Source of the DNA: Mortierella sp. BCC40632
Lineage: Eukaryota; Mortierellomycota; Mortierellomycetes; Mortierellales; Mortierellaceae
Length of the DNA stretch: 64,000 bases
Assembly (NCBI GenBank): GCA_011634665.1
Contig: WAEK01000002.1
Coordinates: 1,948,001 to 2,012,000 of the forward strand
Reading direction: 5' to 3'
The translations under genes were made by a program, and so were the position numbers. Below are positions 24,820 to 37,968 of the stretch, one piece after another. Below the pieces are notes generated by a model. It was not told where the DNA came from. It made no database searches and saw nothing but the letters and a program-made list of their open reading frames with translations. Each line of letters opens with the position of its first letter. Position 1 is the stretch's first letter.

Positions 24820-25747
24820 TTAGATGAGCTGAAGGTAGTTGCTGGGAGCAATACCGACAGTTCCATCCTGCTTACGTGCCTGCCACCACTTGCCCTTGTT
24901 GTCAACAATATCCAGGACTTCGCCCTTCACAAAGCTGATCTCATTTCTGTCCTCAGGGTTAGCCTCATACGAATACAGGGCACGAGCCTTGTAGGTGTAC
25001 TCGCTTGTGGGGGCCACAACAACTGCGTTCAAGTTTCCATCGGGTCCAGCAACGGGGCGTGCCTGAGGGCTGGGAGACACGGTGGGATGAACAACACCGT
25101 TCGCTGTTGCATTGTTGCCTCCAGCAGGAGTAGGGAATGAGAATCCAGTGACCGAGCGCTTCACCAAAGAGTCTTCCTCGGATCCAAAGTAAAAGATCCA
25201 GAAAATCTATTCCACAGAGACACACACAAAAAACCCCCCCAGACAAATATGGTTAGAACTATTGGACTCTTCTTTTTTCGATAAAGAATAGGAGTGTAGA
25301 GCAAGCTCCGCCTAGACCCCTGAGAGGAGATCGAGGAACATGATCTTCTTACCAAGACAAAGGACTGGAAAATGAGACCAGCAGCGGCAGCACTGAACCT
25401 GGAGCCGCCACCATAGCTACCAGGGGTGACCATGGAATCAGCGCAAATGAAGGTAATAGAAAGCGATCCTCCCAAGAATGTCAAGATCTAGTCATTTAGC
25501 AGATCCAAGGAGTTGATTTGTGAGTTGTCTAGTTCCAGAAAATATATAAATTCAATAGAGCGCGATTTGTAACAAACAGCATGATGATGATGCACTTACC
25601 ACGAGACGGTAGTTGTGGACAGCATTGGTTGCGACGGCCAAAGCCGCGCCCAACAGGATAAAGAGGTTGAAAAAGACGTCAACCCATACAAGACGGACAA
25701 AAGAGCCAATGGTGCATGCAGAAATGAAGGTGATGAACCATCCCACC

Positions 25748-25790
<43 letters not shown>

Positions 25791-26837
25791 GGGATAGTTA
25801 GGTTATGATCTGCTTCTTGTCTATATCCGGGATGACTGGTGTTGTGGTTTGTTTGCCAAGGTTTTTTGACTGTGGCTCTTCTTTTGCTTCCTGTGTTGGG
25901 CTGGCTGAAGCTTGGCTGTTATCCATGTCCTGTGTCCTCTTGCCAGATAAAGAAAGAAAGAGACCAAAACGGTGTCCCTGAGTTGAGGCTGTGGGGTCCG
26001 CAGCCTTGCATCCAGTTGAAGAATCAGGTGATGGCTTCAGCCCCCTTTCCTCTTCCTCTTTCTCTCCCCCTAGCTCCGGATCCTCTCCCTTTCCCCTAGA
26101 AGTATCTCTCGATGACTGTCCACTGGACCCAAAGAGGAAGAAGAAAGGAGTCCCCTCGTTTATGCCTGTTCTCCGACTCGGCTATTTTTACAGCCCTGCA
26201 GTCTGTATGTTTGCTGCTGCTGCACTAACCAGAGACACCCACGACGCATGGACAGGCCCAATGCTGTGGCCAAGACTATCGTTGGAAAAAAAAAGCGCCG
26301 TGCTTGTCATGCTATCATGCCTATCCCCGTCAGCCCCCTCATGTCCTCGCCAAGTTGGAGCCACCTCCTTTCCCCCCTCCTGAGGAGGAAGGGAAAAAAA
26401 AGGAAAGGGTAAAGTCTAAGGATCTTTCCCACTGACCCTTTTGTCCATTTCTTTTTTTTTTTTTTTTTTTTTTATGTACACACACAGCCCCGGTCTACTC
26501 ACACCCAGACCCCCACAGGGCAAGATGGACACCCAAGGGTATGGGGGGAGGGGTGAGAGCAGTGGTTTCTTCAAGTCGCCACCCTCGGAGAGACAGAGAG
26601 AGAGAGAAAGGAGGGATCAATGAACTGGCGTCCAATCAGAGACAGTGTGGCCCCAACTCCCTTCTCCCCTCCCCTTCCTTGGCGCGTGTGCCCTGTGTCC
26701 ATTGCGCCGTCCTGGGGCCTGGGACGTTTTTTGGTCCTGAAATAGAGTGAGCCGAGGAGTAATAAAGAGAGAGTCCTTACCGCAAAGAACACCAGGGAAC
26801 AAAAGAAGACGACTTGTGTCAAGAGTGCCTGCAACAT
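24820..26837 (-). CDS. sho1: Sho1-type osmosensor, four membrane segments plus SH3 domain
   Basis: Sho1 is a plasma-membrane scaffold of the fungal HOG osmostress MAPK branch; its SH3 domain binds Pbs2-type MAPKKs. Exons are 26837-26781, 25746-25600, 25487-25353 and 25206-24820, every intron in phase 0, total 241 residues. The N-terminal half has four hydrophobic helices: QVVFFCSLVFFAVGWFITFI, then VDVFFNLFILLGAALAVAT, then ILTFLGGSLSITFICADS and the segment LIFQSFVLIFWIFYFG. A short Pro/Asn-rich linker leads to the C-terminal SH3 domain, with ARALYSYEANPEDRNEISF, the KWWQARK ligand-binding Trp pair and GIAPSNYLQLI at the end. The linker is much shorter than in budding yeast Sho1 (367 residues). 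Intron 1 is about 1 kb and carries a GA microsatellite at 25751-25786. Confidence 0.93.
25751..25786. repeat. (GA)n microsatellite in sho1 intron 1
   Basis: About 36 bp of alternating GA just upstream, in gene orientation, of the exon 2 acceptor; on the gene strand it forms a CT-rich polypyrimidine tract. Confidence 0.93.
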
Positions 26838-29093
26838 CGTGAATTGGATCAGTCGAGGCTAGTGTGAGTTGAGAGAGAAAGTGTGTGTGGGTGTGTGTCG
26901 GGTGGGAGTAATCAATGCCGAGTCGGGGGGATTCCAGTCGGGCGGAGTAACAGCTATCGGCGGGAAGCACGGGGACAGGAATGTCAGCGAGGTGAGTTGG
27001 AAAGAAAGAAAGAGAGGGAGTGTATGTAGGTGTGTGGGTGTGTGAATATGTGCAGATGACGAAAATGAAAAGTGGCTGAAATGAAAGAGATGAAAGAGGT
27101 GGATGAATGAAATGGATAGATGGGTATGCAAAAAAAAGAGAGAGATCAATGAGATGAGAGCGAGAAGGGAAAAAGAAAGAGAAAGAAAGAAAGAAAAGGA
27201 GAGAAGGCAAAAGGCAGCCAGCCTCCTGTTCTCTCTAAATCCTTTTTCCTATTAGGCTTGGCAGACCGCAGCCTCGGGACGCGGGATCAAGAGAGAGCGA
27301 GAAAGAGAGCAAAGAGAGTGAAAGAGAGAGAAACCTCTTGGGGCAGTGCCCCTGTCTCACTCAATGTCCGACTCGGTCCTCGCTCGCTTTCACTGATTCC
27401 CGTTGGTCACCATGTCTAGACTAGACTCACCCCCATCCATTCCGGCACACCTCTCTTTCACTCTCTCTTCCGTCTACCTTTCTACGAAGATAGCAGACAC
27501 GCACACTTTTGTTCAAAAATAGTCCTCAGCCTGGGATGTGCACACGAACACAGCACTGACAGCAAACTGCAACCGCTGGGGCAAAAAAAAAAAAAAAAAA
27601 CTCAGGCGTCAGAGTGCATGCATCGTCTTTCTTTCACGCAGCAGAGACACCATGGGGCGTTGGCATTCGCGCGTGAATCAGACGAAGGTCAAGACGTGAA
27701 GCTTTTCAATTGGCAATAGGGAAGAGTGGGAATGGAAATGACATCCAAAGGACAACTGTCTGCCCCGTTGGAGTGTAGGGGTGGACCATCACCGAGTCGA
27801 ATGAAATAGAGAGGGGAAGACGAAAAAAAAATGTGGCACGAGAGAGGAAACAGACACGTTGCGCCAAATCAAACAGCCCGTTGATTTTCCTTTTTTTTTT
27901 TTTTGTATCACCCTGTGCACCTACCGCCAAGAGGAATAGAGAAAGAATGACAGGCGAACCAGAAAAAGGAGAGAGAGAGTGTGTGTGTGTGTGTGCGGAT
28001 GGAGCAATGGAGATTCGCAGATGAGGATGCCAATTGGAATGGAATGAAAAGAAATAAAAAAAAAAAAAAAAAAAGAAGAAAGTCAGACAGAACGAGCAAG
28101 GTAGAAAAGAAGACAGCGAGAATCAATCGCTCGTAACCAATATCAATATCCAGACTGACAGAAACAGGGCTCTCCTCTCCCCCCATGCATTTGCACATAG
28201 GCCATGCCATGCGCTCCCATTGTCCCGCCATCGATATTGCCCTGACCAGATCGACTGTGGCAACATGCTTGCCCCGACTCACTTGCTGCTCTTGCTCAGG
28301 AGTGTGCTCTGCAGCGATGCTGGCCCCCTAGCGCCACTGGTCCTGAATTCGAGAATGAAAGAGAGTGTAGGAATGGCACTAGTGTGACCCAGCGCCGCCG
28401 CCGTCGCCGCAGTTGGCCTCGAAAGAGCATTCCATCTCAAAGGGTCTTTACTCCGCACCATTTCTTTTGGAGTAAATAGACACTGGCTCCTCTTCTCCTA
28501 GCACACAAACCACCGCCAGAAACATGCCACAGCATACCTCCTCTCTTCCTCCTCAAATATCACATTCGTTTACTGAAAGCTCCTCTTCTTCTTGTGTGGC
28601 CCAAATGGTCTTTCAGATTAGACGGATAGCAATTGAACGATGGACAGCAAGGATAGGCTTTGCCCCAGACATGCTCTCACTTCTCCCACTCAAGCCCACC
28701 CATATTTTGACCTCTTTTTTTTTTCGCTTATTGCTCCGCCAGTTGATTCATAAATTGGATCTGTCGACCATTATTGCATAGAGCTCATACCATCGTACAA
28801 AGAGCACACTGCTGCAGCACATTCATTCCTTACTTTCCTCTGGTGCAGCAAACTGTCAGACACACTAATAATTTAGAGATGCATTCCAAAACTCTCTCTC
28901 CTTCTCTTTTTATCATCGATAGCGTGACTCGAGCAACTAGAGTCTTCCTTTTTGGTAAGGTCCAAAAAAAAGAGGCAAAAATAATAGAAAAAAAGAACCC
29001 TCTCCAAAGCCCATACACTGTTTTTTTTTTCTTGTGCTAGTTTATAAAAAGACGGACCCACGACCGGTTACTTCGTTCGGTTTATTTCGTTGC
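26838..29093. other. 2.3-kb stretch between sho1 promoter and uL22 3' end
   Basis: Contains the sho1 upstream region with GT/GA-rich repeats (about 26875-27060), an A-run at 27582-27600, a GT repeat near 27979-27993 and an A-run at 28056-28074. No coding sequence is supported on either strand. Confidence 0.5.
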
Positions 29094-30240
29094 TTAAGCA
29101 CGGCGAGCGCGGGCAGCAAGCTGACGAGCGTTGAGCTTGGGCTTCTTGGCCTCGACCTCGCGCTTGACAGCCTCAGCCTCCTCCGAGAGGACGACCTCGA
29201 TGTGGCAGGGAGAGGACATGTAGGGGTTGATGCGACCGTGAGCACGGTAGGTGCGGCGGCGCTGGCGGGGAGCCTGGTTGACCTGGATGTGCTTGATCAC
29301 AAGAGCCTCCTGGTCCAATCCCTTGACCTAAAAAAAAAAATTAAAGATGAATAGACACGCATAGCGAGAATCGGTTAGATAGTGAACTTTGACAATTCAT
29401 CCCCAACAAGGAATCGCTTCCTTTCCGTCCTCCGTGAGATTAATCCTCGAGTCTGTCTGTTGAATTGCTGAAGTCAACTCTAACGAGCTAGGATACATCC
29501 TGGAGGCGATCTCGCGAGGAAGGATAATCCTGCTCAGCTTTCACAGATGTGCTCAGCTAAAACATGGCTCCTGCGCATGCAATGTCGATCTCCATTTTTT
29601 TTTTTTTAAAAAAAAAAAAATATAGGTTGCCTGATCCTCGAATGATAATAGTTGAGCCAGGTTTCTAGGACACTGCCACACTGTCGTTGATAACAATGCG
29701 AAAACACAAAAGACTGAATCCTGTCGATCGTTTGGTGGTTTCCTCCCCAAAGTATCTGCTTGATCTGATCCTTCTTCGTCATTTACCTCAGCGTTGGACT
29801 GGGCGTTCTTGAGCAAGTCCAAGACAAACTCGCACGACTTGACGGGCCAGCGGGCCATGGTCATGCCGAAGGGCTTGGCCTGAGCAGTGCGACCAATACC
29901 GCCGTTGAAGCGACGGAAGGGGATGGCCTGCTTGTGCTCCTTAACGGCGGCAAGGTAAGAGAGGGCCTTGTTCAGCTTCAAGCCGGAGATGGCAGCAGCG
30001 ACCTCACGGGTGTTCTTGAAGTGAACACGGAGGTAGGAGCCACGAGACAAGGCAGCTATTGAGAGCAAAGTGAAGAGGCGTTAGAAAACAAAGATCTCTT
30101 TCAAAATAAAAATAAAAAAAAGGCTGATCTCTACAAACGCGATCGCTAGCGTGTCCTGAGAAAGGATTGCTGTTGTTCGTATTCGTATCCTGTCACTTAC
30201 TCTTCGAGCTGTTGGCCGGGGTAGCAGCGTATCTCACCAT
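29094..30240 (-). CDS. rpl17: 60S ribosomal protein uL22 (L17)
   Basis: uL22 lines the peptide exit tunnel of the large subunit. Exons are 30240-30201, 30055-29787 and 29327-29094, giving 180 residues. Exon 1 is [13 protein letters not shown] plus one base; exon 2 carries [20 protein letters not shown], then [20 protein letters not shown] and [19 protein letters not shown]. Exon 3 carries [20 protein letters not shown] and the strongly conserved [20 protein letters not shown], and ends [15 protein letters not shown] acceptor nine bases before the ATG suggests a further 5' UTR intron. It is the third cytosolic ribosomal protein gene within 10 kb. Confidence 0.95.
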
Positions 30241-31246
30241 ATTGTCCTAATAGAGTCGACAGGTTGAATGGAATGAATAACATCACTGGATTAGATCCTT
30301 TGTGCTAGACATGTTTTTTTCTCTGATGGGGGGCGACGGGGGTTGACTCTCTCTCCCTCTCTTTCTCCATTCCTTCATAGCTCCAAATGCCTCCACTGAA
30401 CCATCCCAGTCCATGCTGCAATTTGTTGCCTCGTCTTTCCAAAAAGGTGGTTTGGAGTTCCTGCAAGATCGAAAAGTCAAAACTCATCAGATCTGGTCAA
30501 AGAAAAAAAAAAAAAAAAAGTTTCCAGAGCTGGAAAAACTTCTGTTGTAGTGTCGAACCCTTCTTTGGATGTCAAAGATAGATCTCATCCGGGGTACAGC
30601 TCTCCATACTGGATGAATCGTTTGGTGTTGCTGATTTGAAGGTCAGGGGTGTGTGCCAGATCATGAGATGTATAGTTCTCCCATGCATGGAAGAGACTGT
30701 GATGGTTCATGGCTGGAGGCATCCTCTGTATTTTTCTTCTAGACAAAAGGCCTGACAAGTCTTCCAGATGTTGAAATGGAGAGTGTCCTGGTCGTAGGCG
30801 ATTTTCCGGCATAGCAAATGGTGTAAAGATCGATCGATGGATAGACGGTTTGTTGAGGGTGTGCCATCCATGGATATTATGCTCCTCCCAAATCCTCCGC
30901 TTTCCCAAGTTGCTGAACCCGACTCCCATGTGACTGCTCCAGACAAATGGTTCTCTATCCAACCTTCTGGGAAACGAGATAGAGGAAAGAAGGACCAAGT
31001 TCTGCGGTGGCCTGGCAATTTTATCGAAGAGGAGTGGCTTTGTGGAGCTGCCTCTCGCTCTCCCCCTTCGCCTGCCTGTCTGGAGTGGGGTGGAGAAAGT
31101 GGTGGTGGCACGCAGGGCAAATGTTCCACATGAACTCGCCCTGACCTGGACAACTCTCTCGTTTCTCACTCTCTCCATCGCCTCTTGCCATCCTCATATA
31201 CCCGCCCTCCACTTCACCATTGGCCAAGGATATCAGGGACCAGAGC
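30241..31246. promoter_or_regulatory. Divergent uL22/med27 intergenic region
   Basis: A 1.0-kb stretch between two start codons on opposite strands, with an A-run at about 30502-30518. Short open frames near 30585-31178 show no family match and no splice continuity with a neighbour. Bidirectional promoter function is inferred from layout. Confidence 0.45.
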
Positions 31247-33344
31247 ATGACTGACACTGAAGACATTCAACAGTCGATTGACAAGATCCGCATTGACATT
31301 CATGATGTCGAGCTCATGATAAACTCGGTACAATGACCTCCACCGCCCGAGTCTTTTTTTATTAGTATTATTATTACTCGTTAAACATACTGGGCCAAGT
31401 GCCAGCCGTTCTCGACACTCTACTTACCTCAAGCAAAGACAGTACTCAGCGATGCAACCTTTGGCAATTACTGACCTCTGCCCTATCTGTCTTCCATCTG
31501 CCTCGTTGCGCGTTGCATTTCAAAAAGCTCAATGACGTCCGGTCCTCAGTTCACCACATCTTTCACTTGCTACAAGGACGCACAGGTAAACCTTCTCGAC
31601 AAACAGTTGAACGGACGCGACTACACTACTCATGGTGGAATGGAATCCAAGGGACTAAAGACTCTCTATCACCTGTTCACTTGGCCAACACTCATACTCT
31701 TAGAACCCCATTCCCGATCTGCGTTTCGGGAGCATGCCAAGTTCACATATGAGGCTTTAGAGAGCTTGTCAAAGTTGGCTGCAAATTCAGATGGTAACAT
31801 GACTTCAAAGTGAAATCTGAAGCGGCCTTTTGTCCCATTGATCTGACTCTGTCTAACGTGTGAGAGAGCCTTGCTCTCTGCAACTTTATAGTACTCTTGA
31901 GCGACACGCAGGCGTTGGAGCTACCAAAGCTCGTAGGACCATCACCAGTGTATGTTCTCATTTCGTCTCTGTTTTTAATCGGTATACTATCTCAGGGGCA
32001 CTCTAAAGTCTTTGCTAACACTTCTCTTTATCTAGATCTCTGGAGGCAAAACACAAAGAGGCGATACAGGAAGAGAATGCTGTAGTGAGGTTAGTGGAAA
32101 GACAATGGAGCAACAAGCCATTCATGAACGATCTGGACTCTTTCATCCCCTCGTCAGAAAGGACGAATGCCCAAATATCACCCACTTCATTCCGATCGAC
32201 TTTTGTTTTTACTAAACAAATTCGTCCGCACTTTGGCCCCTTTTTTGTGCATAGAGCAATCAGGACTCAACCATCACGCCCACCGATCTACGAGCAATTA
32301 GCACAAACCTACCAAAAGTATGCCTCTCTATCCTTGCAAGACCTGAAGACATGTCTTCACCACTTTGATTCTCGCGTTCATGAGATCCTTATCCTTTCTA
32401 TTCTTGTCTATACCTCTTTAGCTTGTCTATAGATGACACGCTTTTAAGGTTTACGATAGCCATGCGACGAACAAAACAAAAGGTCTATGTAACGCGGCTG
32501 GATAATCAACCACACCAACCTACCTCTGCAATCAAGGTGAGGCGATACTTCTCCTATGCTTCAGTCACTATTTTAACTGCGCTTTTCCAAAAGGAATGAT
32601 TTCTCTGTGTCGAAAAACAACAATTCGTCTCGTCGTCAGGCATACTGAACAAACATCTCTTTATTTTATTTTATTTGTCATGGACACAGATCACCGTGGA
32701 AGGAGTGCTTAATGCAGTGATTATGGTTGAGACCAATAAGAAGGAAATATGTACAGCCATTGCCAGAGTGGTCGTTTTTGGAGCAGGAGAAGATGTATGA
32801 ATGATTGGCCCAGAATTGATCCTCCATCGATTGCACTCCTTTCTCAAGAAGGAGAAGGAGGAGGAAGAAAGGAGACTTGCAACTTATTGATTTATGGAAC
32901 CTCTTTTTTTTTTTTTTTTTTTTTTTTTGCTTCTTTCGAATTTTCGATTTAGAACTTTGCTTGGGAAGAGTCGAATCACCTTGTCTTTAGAAAGATTACA
33001 CAGATCGCGGTCGGCGCTGTTGATTTTTTCACTTCTAAGGCGCCAAAAGCACTTCTGGGCCTTGTCTTGGTAATACTTCTCCACAGCATTTCCTTTGACT
33101 AGTCCTTCTTTTCTTCATTTTTTCCATTCAATTTTTTTTTTCCTGAGTACTAAGCTGTCCTTTTTGATGATTTCCCTCTCTCTAGGAATGGATTGCTGCC
33201 TATTCGACATTGTTTTCATTACCTTGCACAGGATGCGGGAAACATCTTTTCTTTGATTCGCAACAATTCAAGCATCTTCCACCTATTCTTTATTCCTATG
33301 ATCGAGCCGAGTTTCCCCCATTCCATCCTCAATGTCTGGATTAG
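31247..33344 (+). CDS. med27: Mediator of RNA polymerase II transcription subunit 27
   Basis: Med27 (Pgd1/Med3 in budding yeast) belongs to the tail/upper-tail module of Mediator. Ten small exons assemble in phase: 31247-31327, 31528-31585, 31704-31793, 31892-31949, 32036-32089, 32255-32317, 32449-32536, 32690-32794, 32953-33069 and 33186-33344, giving 290 residues (human: 311). LNDVRSSVHHIFHLLQG matches the human LRSSVSRVFDCLK helix. PIYEQLAQTYQKF matches PLYSQLLQAYK, and ITVEGVLNAVIMVETNKKE matches the VTLGKVLKVIVVM strand region. SNHLVFRKITQIA and EWIAAYSTLFSLPCTGCGKH cover the C-terminal domain, ending in FHPQCLD. The terminal C-x2-C and H-x2-C pairs are the likely zinc ligands and are also present in the animal protein. 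Exon 1 and the exon 2 acceptor (AAAAAG) are the least certain parts. Confidence 0.82.
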
Positions 33345-34051
33345 AGCCTCACTCACACATACACACCAAAACAAAAGAAATGGAGGAGAAGGGAGGAGAA
33401 AAAGTGGAAGCCCTCCTTTGATAGAAAGAATGAGTGTCAACATCGCAACAAAAAAGAAAAAAAAAATCGTCCAAAAAAAATCCTGCTATTTTTTTTTTTT
33501 TTTTTTTCTATGGTAGCAAGATAATTTACTCTGATAATCTATGAACAACCATGTCAAGGCCTAGATCTTTGTTTTGAAACAGCAGCTTATCGTTGTGTTG
33601 AAGATGGGTAGGGTTGATCTACAATATCATTGAATTTCTTTGCGGACAAAAAGAGAACAAAAGAAAAGAAACAAGTAGAGAGCCTTTATTTCAAACAACG
33701 GGAGGAGGGGAAAAGAAGATACATGTTTGGCGGAGAAGGAGAGAGAGAGAGGATGGGGGGGGGATGGGTATTACGACGCGGGTATTCATTTTTTTTTTTT
33801 TTTTTGGATTGTAATCTCAAAGTAAAAGAAAAAAAAAACCATTGGGATTACAAACACGGTAATGTGAAGGAGGGAAAAGGGGGGAGGGGAGGCGACAAGT
33901 TGTTGAAGGAGACGAATATAACACAGGAGCCGTGGAGACAGAGATGTATGAAGAAAGTAAAAAGTTTCTTCCTTCTCCCATACTCCATCAGTTCCTCCTC
34001 CTTTCCTCCTCTTCCTCCTCCTTCTCTTGACACGCAACTTTTGTCAAAACC
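33345..34051. other. Convergent intergenic stretch, med27 and FAD monooxygenase
   Basis: About 700 bp between two 3' ends. It has A/T runs near 33491-33507 and 33789-33805 and a purine-rich block at about 33700-33780. No gene is supported. Confidence 0.5.
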
Positions 34052-37000
34052 TTAGATGACCCTAGCAGGCCGCGGAGGGTCCTTGACTGTGCGCGAAGAT
34101 GAAGAATTGGAGGATGCTCTAGGTCGTCGAAGATATGGCTTCTCTCCTCGTATTTCTATACAGCTCTCATTAAAGCTCTCTTGTGATTGTGTGTGCGGCA
34201 TTACTTGTGCTGCAGCCTCAGCTGCCATCTCAGCTGCCTTGATTGCCGCTGCAGTTTCAGCAGCATGTCGTTGTCGAGCCCTGGCCAAACTGGGCTGAGG
34301 GGCTGGTTTGTATTGACCCAGGTCTGGAACCTGGGGTAAGAAAGAGGCCTGTGGGCGGTACGCGTACATAACATGCAAGGACCGAGTAAAGATAGCCCTG
34401 GGCATGTACCTCAAAAACATTCGGATGATATTGCTATACCAATGCTATACTCAGCCCCCCAAAAAAAGAGTGAAAAAGAAAGATGAAGAAAGAGAAAACG
34501 AAGAAGAGAGCAAACAAAAACAAAAACAAAAAGCAAATGATGATTAGCGAATCATGTATAGGCAGGACACAGACGGATTAATGAGTAATCTCAGGGCTTT
34601 TAGAACAGGCAATGAAAAGAGGTGGTGGATTTGAGGTCTTCTTTTTCTCCTCTTTCTTCTCTTCCTGTGGGATAGAGCACACACAAAGGAAAAACTTGTA
34701 GAGCTTGAATCAGAGCAATGTCAACAAATTTGCATGGTGGGCTCAAGAAGAGGGAACCAAAGGACAAAAGACTCCATCTGCTTTTTTTTTTTTTTTTCAG
34801 GATACTTGTATGCACCTGTATGTTTGTGTGTTTGTATATGTTGTGCCAGTGTGTGCGCCTCACAGTGTGCGTGCGTGGTTTTTTTTTTTTTTTCTTACCT
34901 GCTCAACAATACTGGCGAGGCGGTGACTGGTGTTGTAGGCGGTTTTAGCCAGTGGGTACCGTTCACTCCTATAGTACTGATATGCCTGTTGAATTTCTTC
35001 AACCGATGGCGAGTCGGGAAGTTCATAAATACAATTCGCAAGGGTAACTGCATCTTGAATCGCACTCACGGCACCTAAACCACGGATAAAATAAACACAG
35101 TACGGTAACCGTTTAGGATACTACTACTACCACTACTACCTTCACAAAATAAAAAAAAAGGAAGGGTTGGAAAGATTGGGTAGAGTTATATACAAAACAA
35201 GGGGAAAGGGAGAGGAAAGGGAGGGGTGAACAGGTTGACTATTTACCTAAACCCCCAGAAGGATACATCTATCGTATGAGCCAGGGATACCACGCAGGGA
35301 AAAAAGAGAGAGAGAAAAGATCATTGGAAAACACAAGGTTAGCTCAGGCAATTGACAAGTCTTTTTTTTTTTTCTTACAAGGCAGGAGTACTTGTAAAAA
35401 CGAATGTGGAGCAAGAGGCTGAGGGCCGGAGAGGGTGAAAGTAAACACAGATAAGAGAAGGGAGGGGATCGTGAACGAGGGAGTAATGCTGGCGAAAAAG
35501 AAATAAGGCTATAACATCCGGTTTACCTTATGACAGGCTATGGAAAGGAAAAGGTAGGGTGAGAAGAAGATAGGTACAGTTAGTCAGGTACTTTTAGCTT
35601 GCATGGTAGCGTGTGTACTGTGTGTAGGCGTGTCCGCATGGGGGGGGGGGGTAACAATAATTCAACCGTAAGGACTAGCTCATTTAAACCACCGTGATGC
35701 ATGCGGTCAGTTGGAAAAAAAAAAAAAAAAAAAAAAAAAATAGTAACAAGGACAAGGAGTGTAACATTGCAGGGAGAAACATGTTGGAAGAAGCAAACAG
35801 CACTTTGTGAGATGCATGTGGACTATGGCAAAAAAGGACAACAGAGAACTGAAGTGGATCGATAATCCGCTTGAGTAGAAATGAAGGGCAAGCAAACAAG
35901 CAAACAGGTCCAAATGACCAGCATGCGATCATGCAAAGACAGTAATGGCCTGACCTCTTTCCCTTCATCCACAAACCCCTTTCTCATTCCTGCGTCGCCT
36001 TTTCTCGCTCGCTCATTCTTATCCTCCCTCCATTGACAGACGTTGTGATTAGCATGGGGAGTCGACCAGAGGAAAAGATGTGATAAAAAAAAGTCGAGGG
36101 GGGTTTGACGGAGAGTAATGCAACGACTGGAAAAGGACCTTACCGACACGATAGTCGGCCGATGAAGATAGATAAAAAAAAAAAAAAAAGTATTTTTTTT
36201 GGTACTTACCGTCTCCAACCAAGCAAGTCCGACCGTTATACCAAGTCTCGAACATCTTTTCTTCGAGCATAACCTTTGAGATATACTCTGTCGGCGTGGC
36301 ATCGATCAAGTCGCCGATCGTGAGCGTCCCCCGAGGCACAGGAAAATCTCGCACTTCTCGACACATTTGTTCGGCTGATTCGGGGCCCCATTCTGAGTTA
36401 CGGAAGGAACTGTCTAGTTCACGACTGACTTGATCGTCTAGATGGCGTAGGACCATCCAACAGATCGTATTGAATCGAGTTGTAAATGTCACCCACTACA
36501 AGCGCGAAGAAGAAAGAAGATGGATAAAGGTTAGAACAAAATGATGAAGAAGCATCCGATCCTCGCCGGCGCTTGTCTTCGCCGCGGTTGCAGCCCCATT
36601 AATAAAAAATAAAAAAGAAATGTAATATATTTGCTGGCTAATAGCAACTGCGCGACACAAGGGAAGGAGGGAGGGGGGAGACCGTTGAATATTTCAGGCA
36701 CACTTCTCTCTTTCCCCATTCACCCACTCACACTATCACAAGTGGACGCACAAACTGCAAGTGGAAAAAAAAAAGTTTTTTTTTTGCTCTAATCATTGCC
36801 CAAGCCATGGCTCTTTGTGCTTAATTCCCAAGTGTCTGCCCCAAGTGCTTTTGTTTTCAGACGCCGACCCAGGCGTTTTTGTGCCGACTGTTGTTCAAAC
36901 GGCTGTTGTGTATCCAACCCATGGTGTCACCGACGAGAATGTCTGCGGTGTTGTTGATATGGCATGAGGTGGGAGAGAGGGGGGAGAGAGTTTCTTTGGT

Positions 37001-37968
37001 ACGAACTTGGATAGGCCCGCCGGTCGCACCGGGTCGATCTTAGCCTTCGATCTTACAAAGAAGAAAAAAAATCCATAGCAAGAATGACTTACAGCATACG
37101 GTTTATTCTCACCAATGGTTGTCTCGAACCAAGTGAGGTCATCTTTGAGGTGTGGGAATTGTTCTGGATCCATGGGCCGCGTCTGTCCGACGAGACAGAC
37201 ACTGTTGAAAGGCAGATGGGCATCGTCACCGCGCGGAAGCTCACCTCGTTCGGCCATTTGCTTATAAAGCGTCTGACGAACACCCGAGTAGGCTCCGTCT
37301 GCACCAACCAGCAATTCACCATGATATGTTGTGTTGTCGGAACAGCGGATCATGACTCCATCTTTGTTCTGAAGGAATGAGAGGACCTTTTTCGACATAT
37401 AGATCTTCCTCTCAGGAACAAGTCGGCGCAGAATGTCGTAAAAGACGGGGCGCGAGATAATATGTGGTAGATACCCGCCACTATTCATCATCGACAAGAG
37501 GAAGAGAGAGACAGGCAGACAAAGAAAGAGCGTGACAAGAGAATGCGATGAGTAATGACGAAATGACTTTGCCATCCTTGGGAGGAACGAGACCATTCGT
37601 TACAAGCGAAAGGAGAGATGGCGGAGGAAGGAGGGCGAAGTGAGTCTTTACATTTTTTGTGCTGGACTGTAGTCCAGAGTTCTCGTGGCCTCTCGGCGCT
37701 CATTGTATCCAGTGGAAAAACTAAAAGGTTTGGCGTTGGCAAGCACTTCCTCTAGGATACCAAGTTGCTCAAAGAGTGGCATGACATTCGAACCAAGACT
37801 AAGGGCCGATCCCAGAGGCTTGACCTCACGGGCACGCTCAAAGAGTGCGTATTCGATCCCTGCCCGTTCGAGAAGGGCACCAAGCATGAGGCCTCCAATC
37901 CCGGCACCGATGATAAGGACCCGAGCGTCGGTAGGCTTTTTCCTGCACGATGTATATTGATCTCCCAT
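34052..37968 (-). CDS. FAD-dependent (group A type) monooxygenase
   Basis: A single-component flavoprotein monooxygenase of the para-hydroxybenzoate/salicylate hydroxylase superfamily, which uses NAD(P)H and O2 to hydroxylate or epoxidise a small substrate; the substrate is unknown. Seven exons join in phase: 37968-37652, 37480-37093, 36495-36210, 35537-35527, 35268-35247, 35074-34899 and 34444-34052, 530 residues. The Rossmann motif VLIIGAGIGGLMLGALLERA lies near residue 20, the DG motif LLVGADGAYSGVRQTLY near residue 160, and the FAD-binding GD motif CLVGDGACHKMYPSGGLGA near residue 330. This last motif is assembled from four exons, one of 11 nt and one of 22 nt. The C-terminal 130 residues add an Ala-rich helix and a Ser-rich tail. 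Introns of about 600 and 670 nt surround the microexon region. The gene is head-to-head with phenylalanine hydroxylase. Confidence 0.9.
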
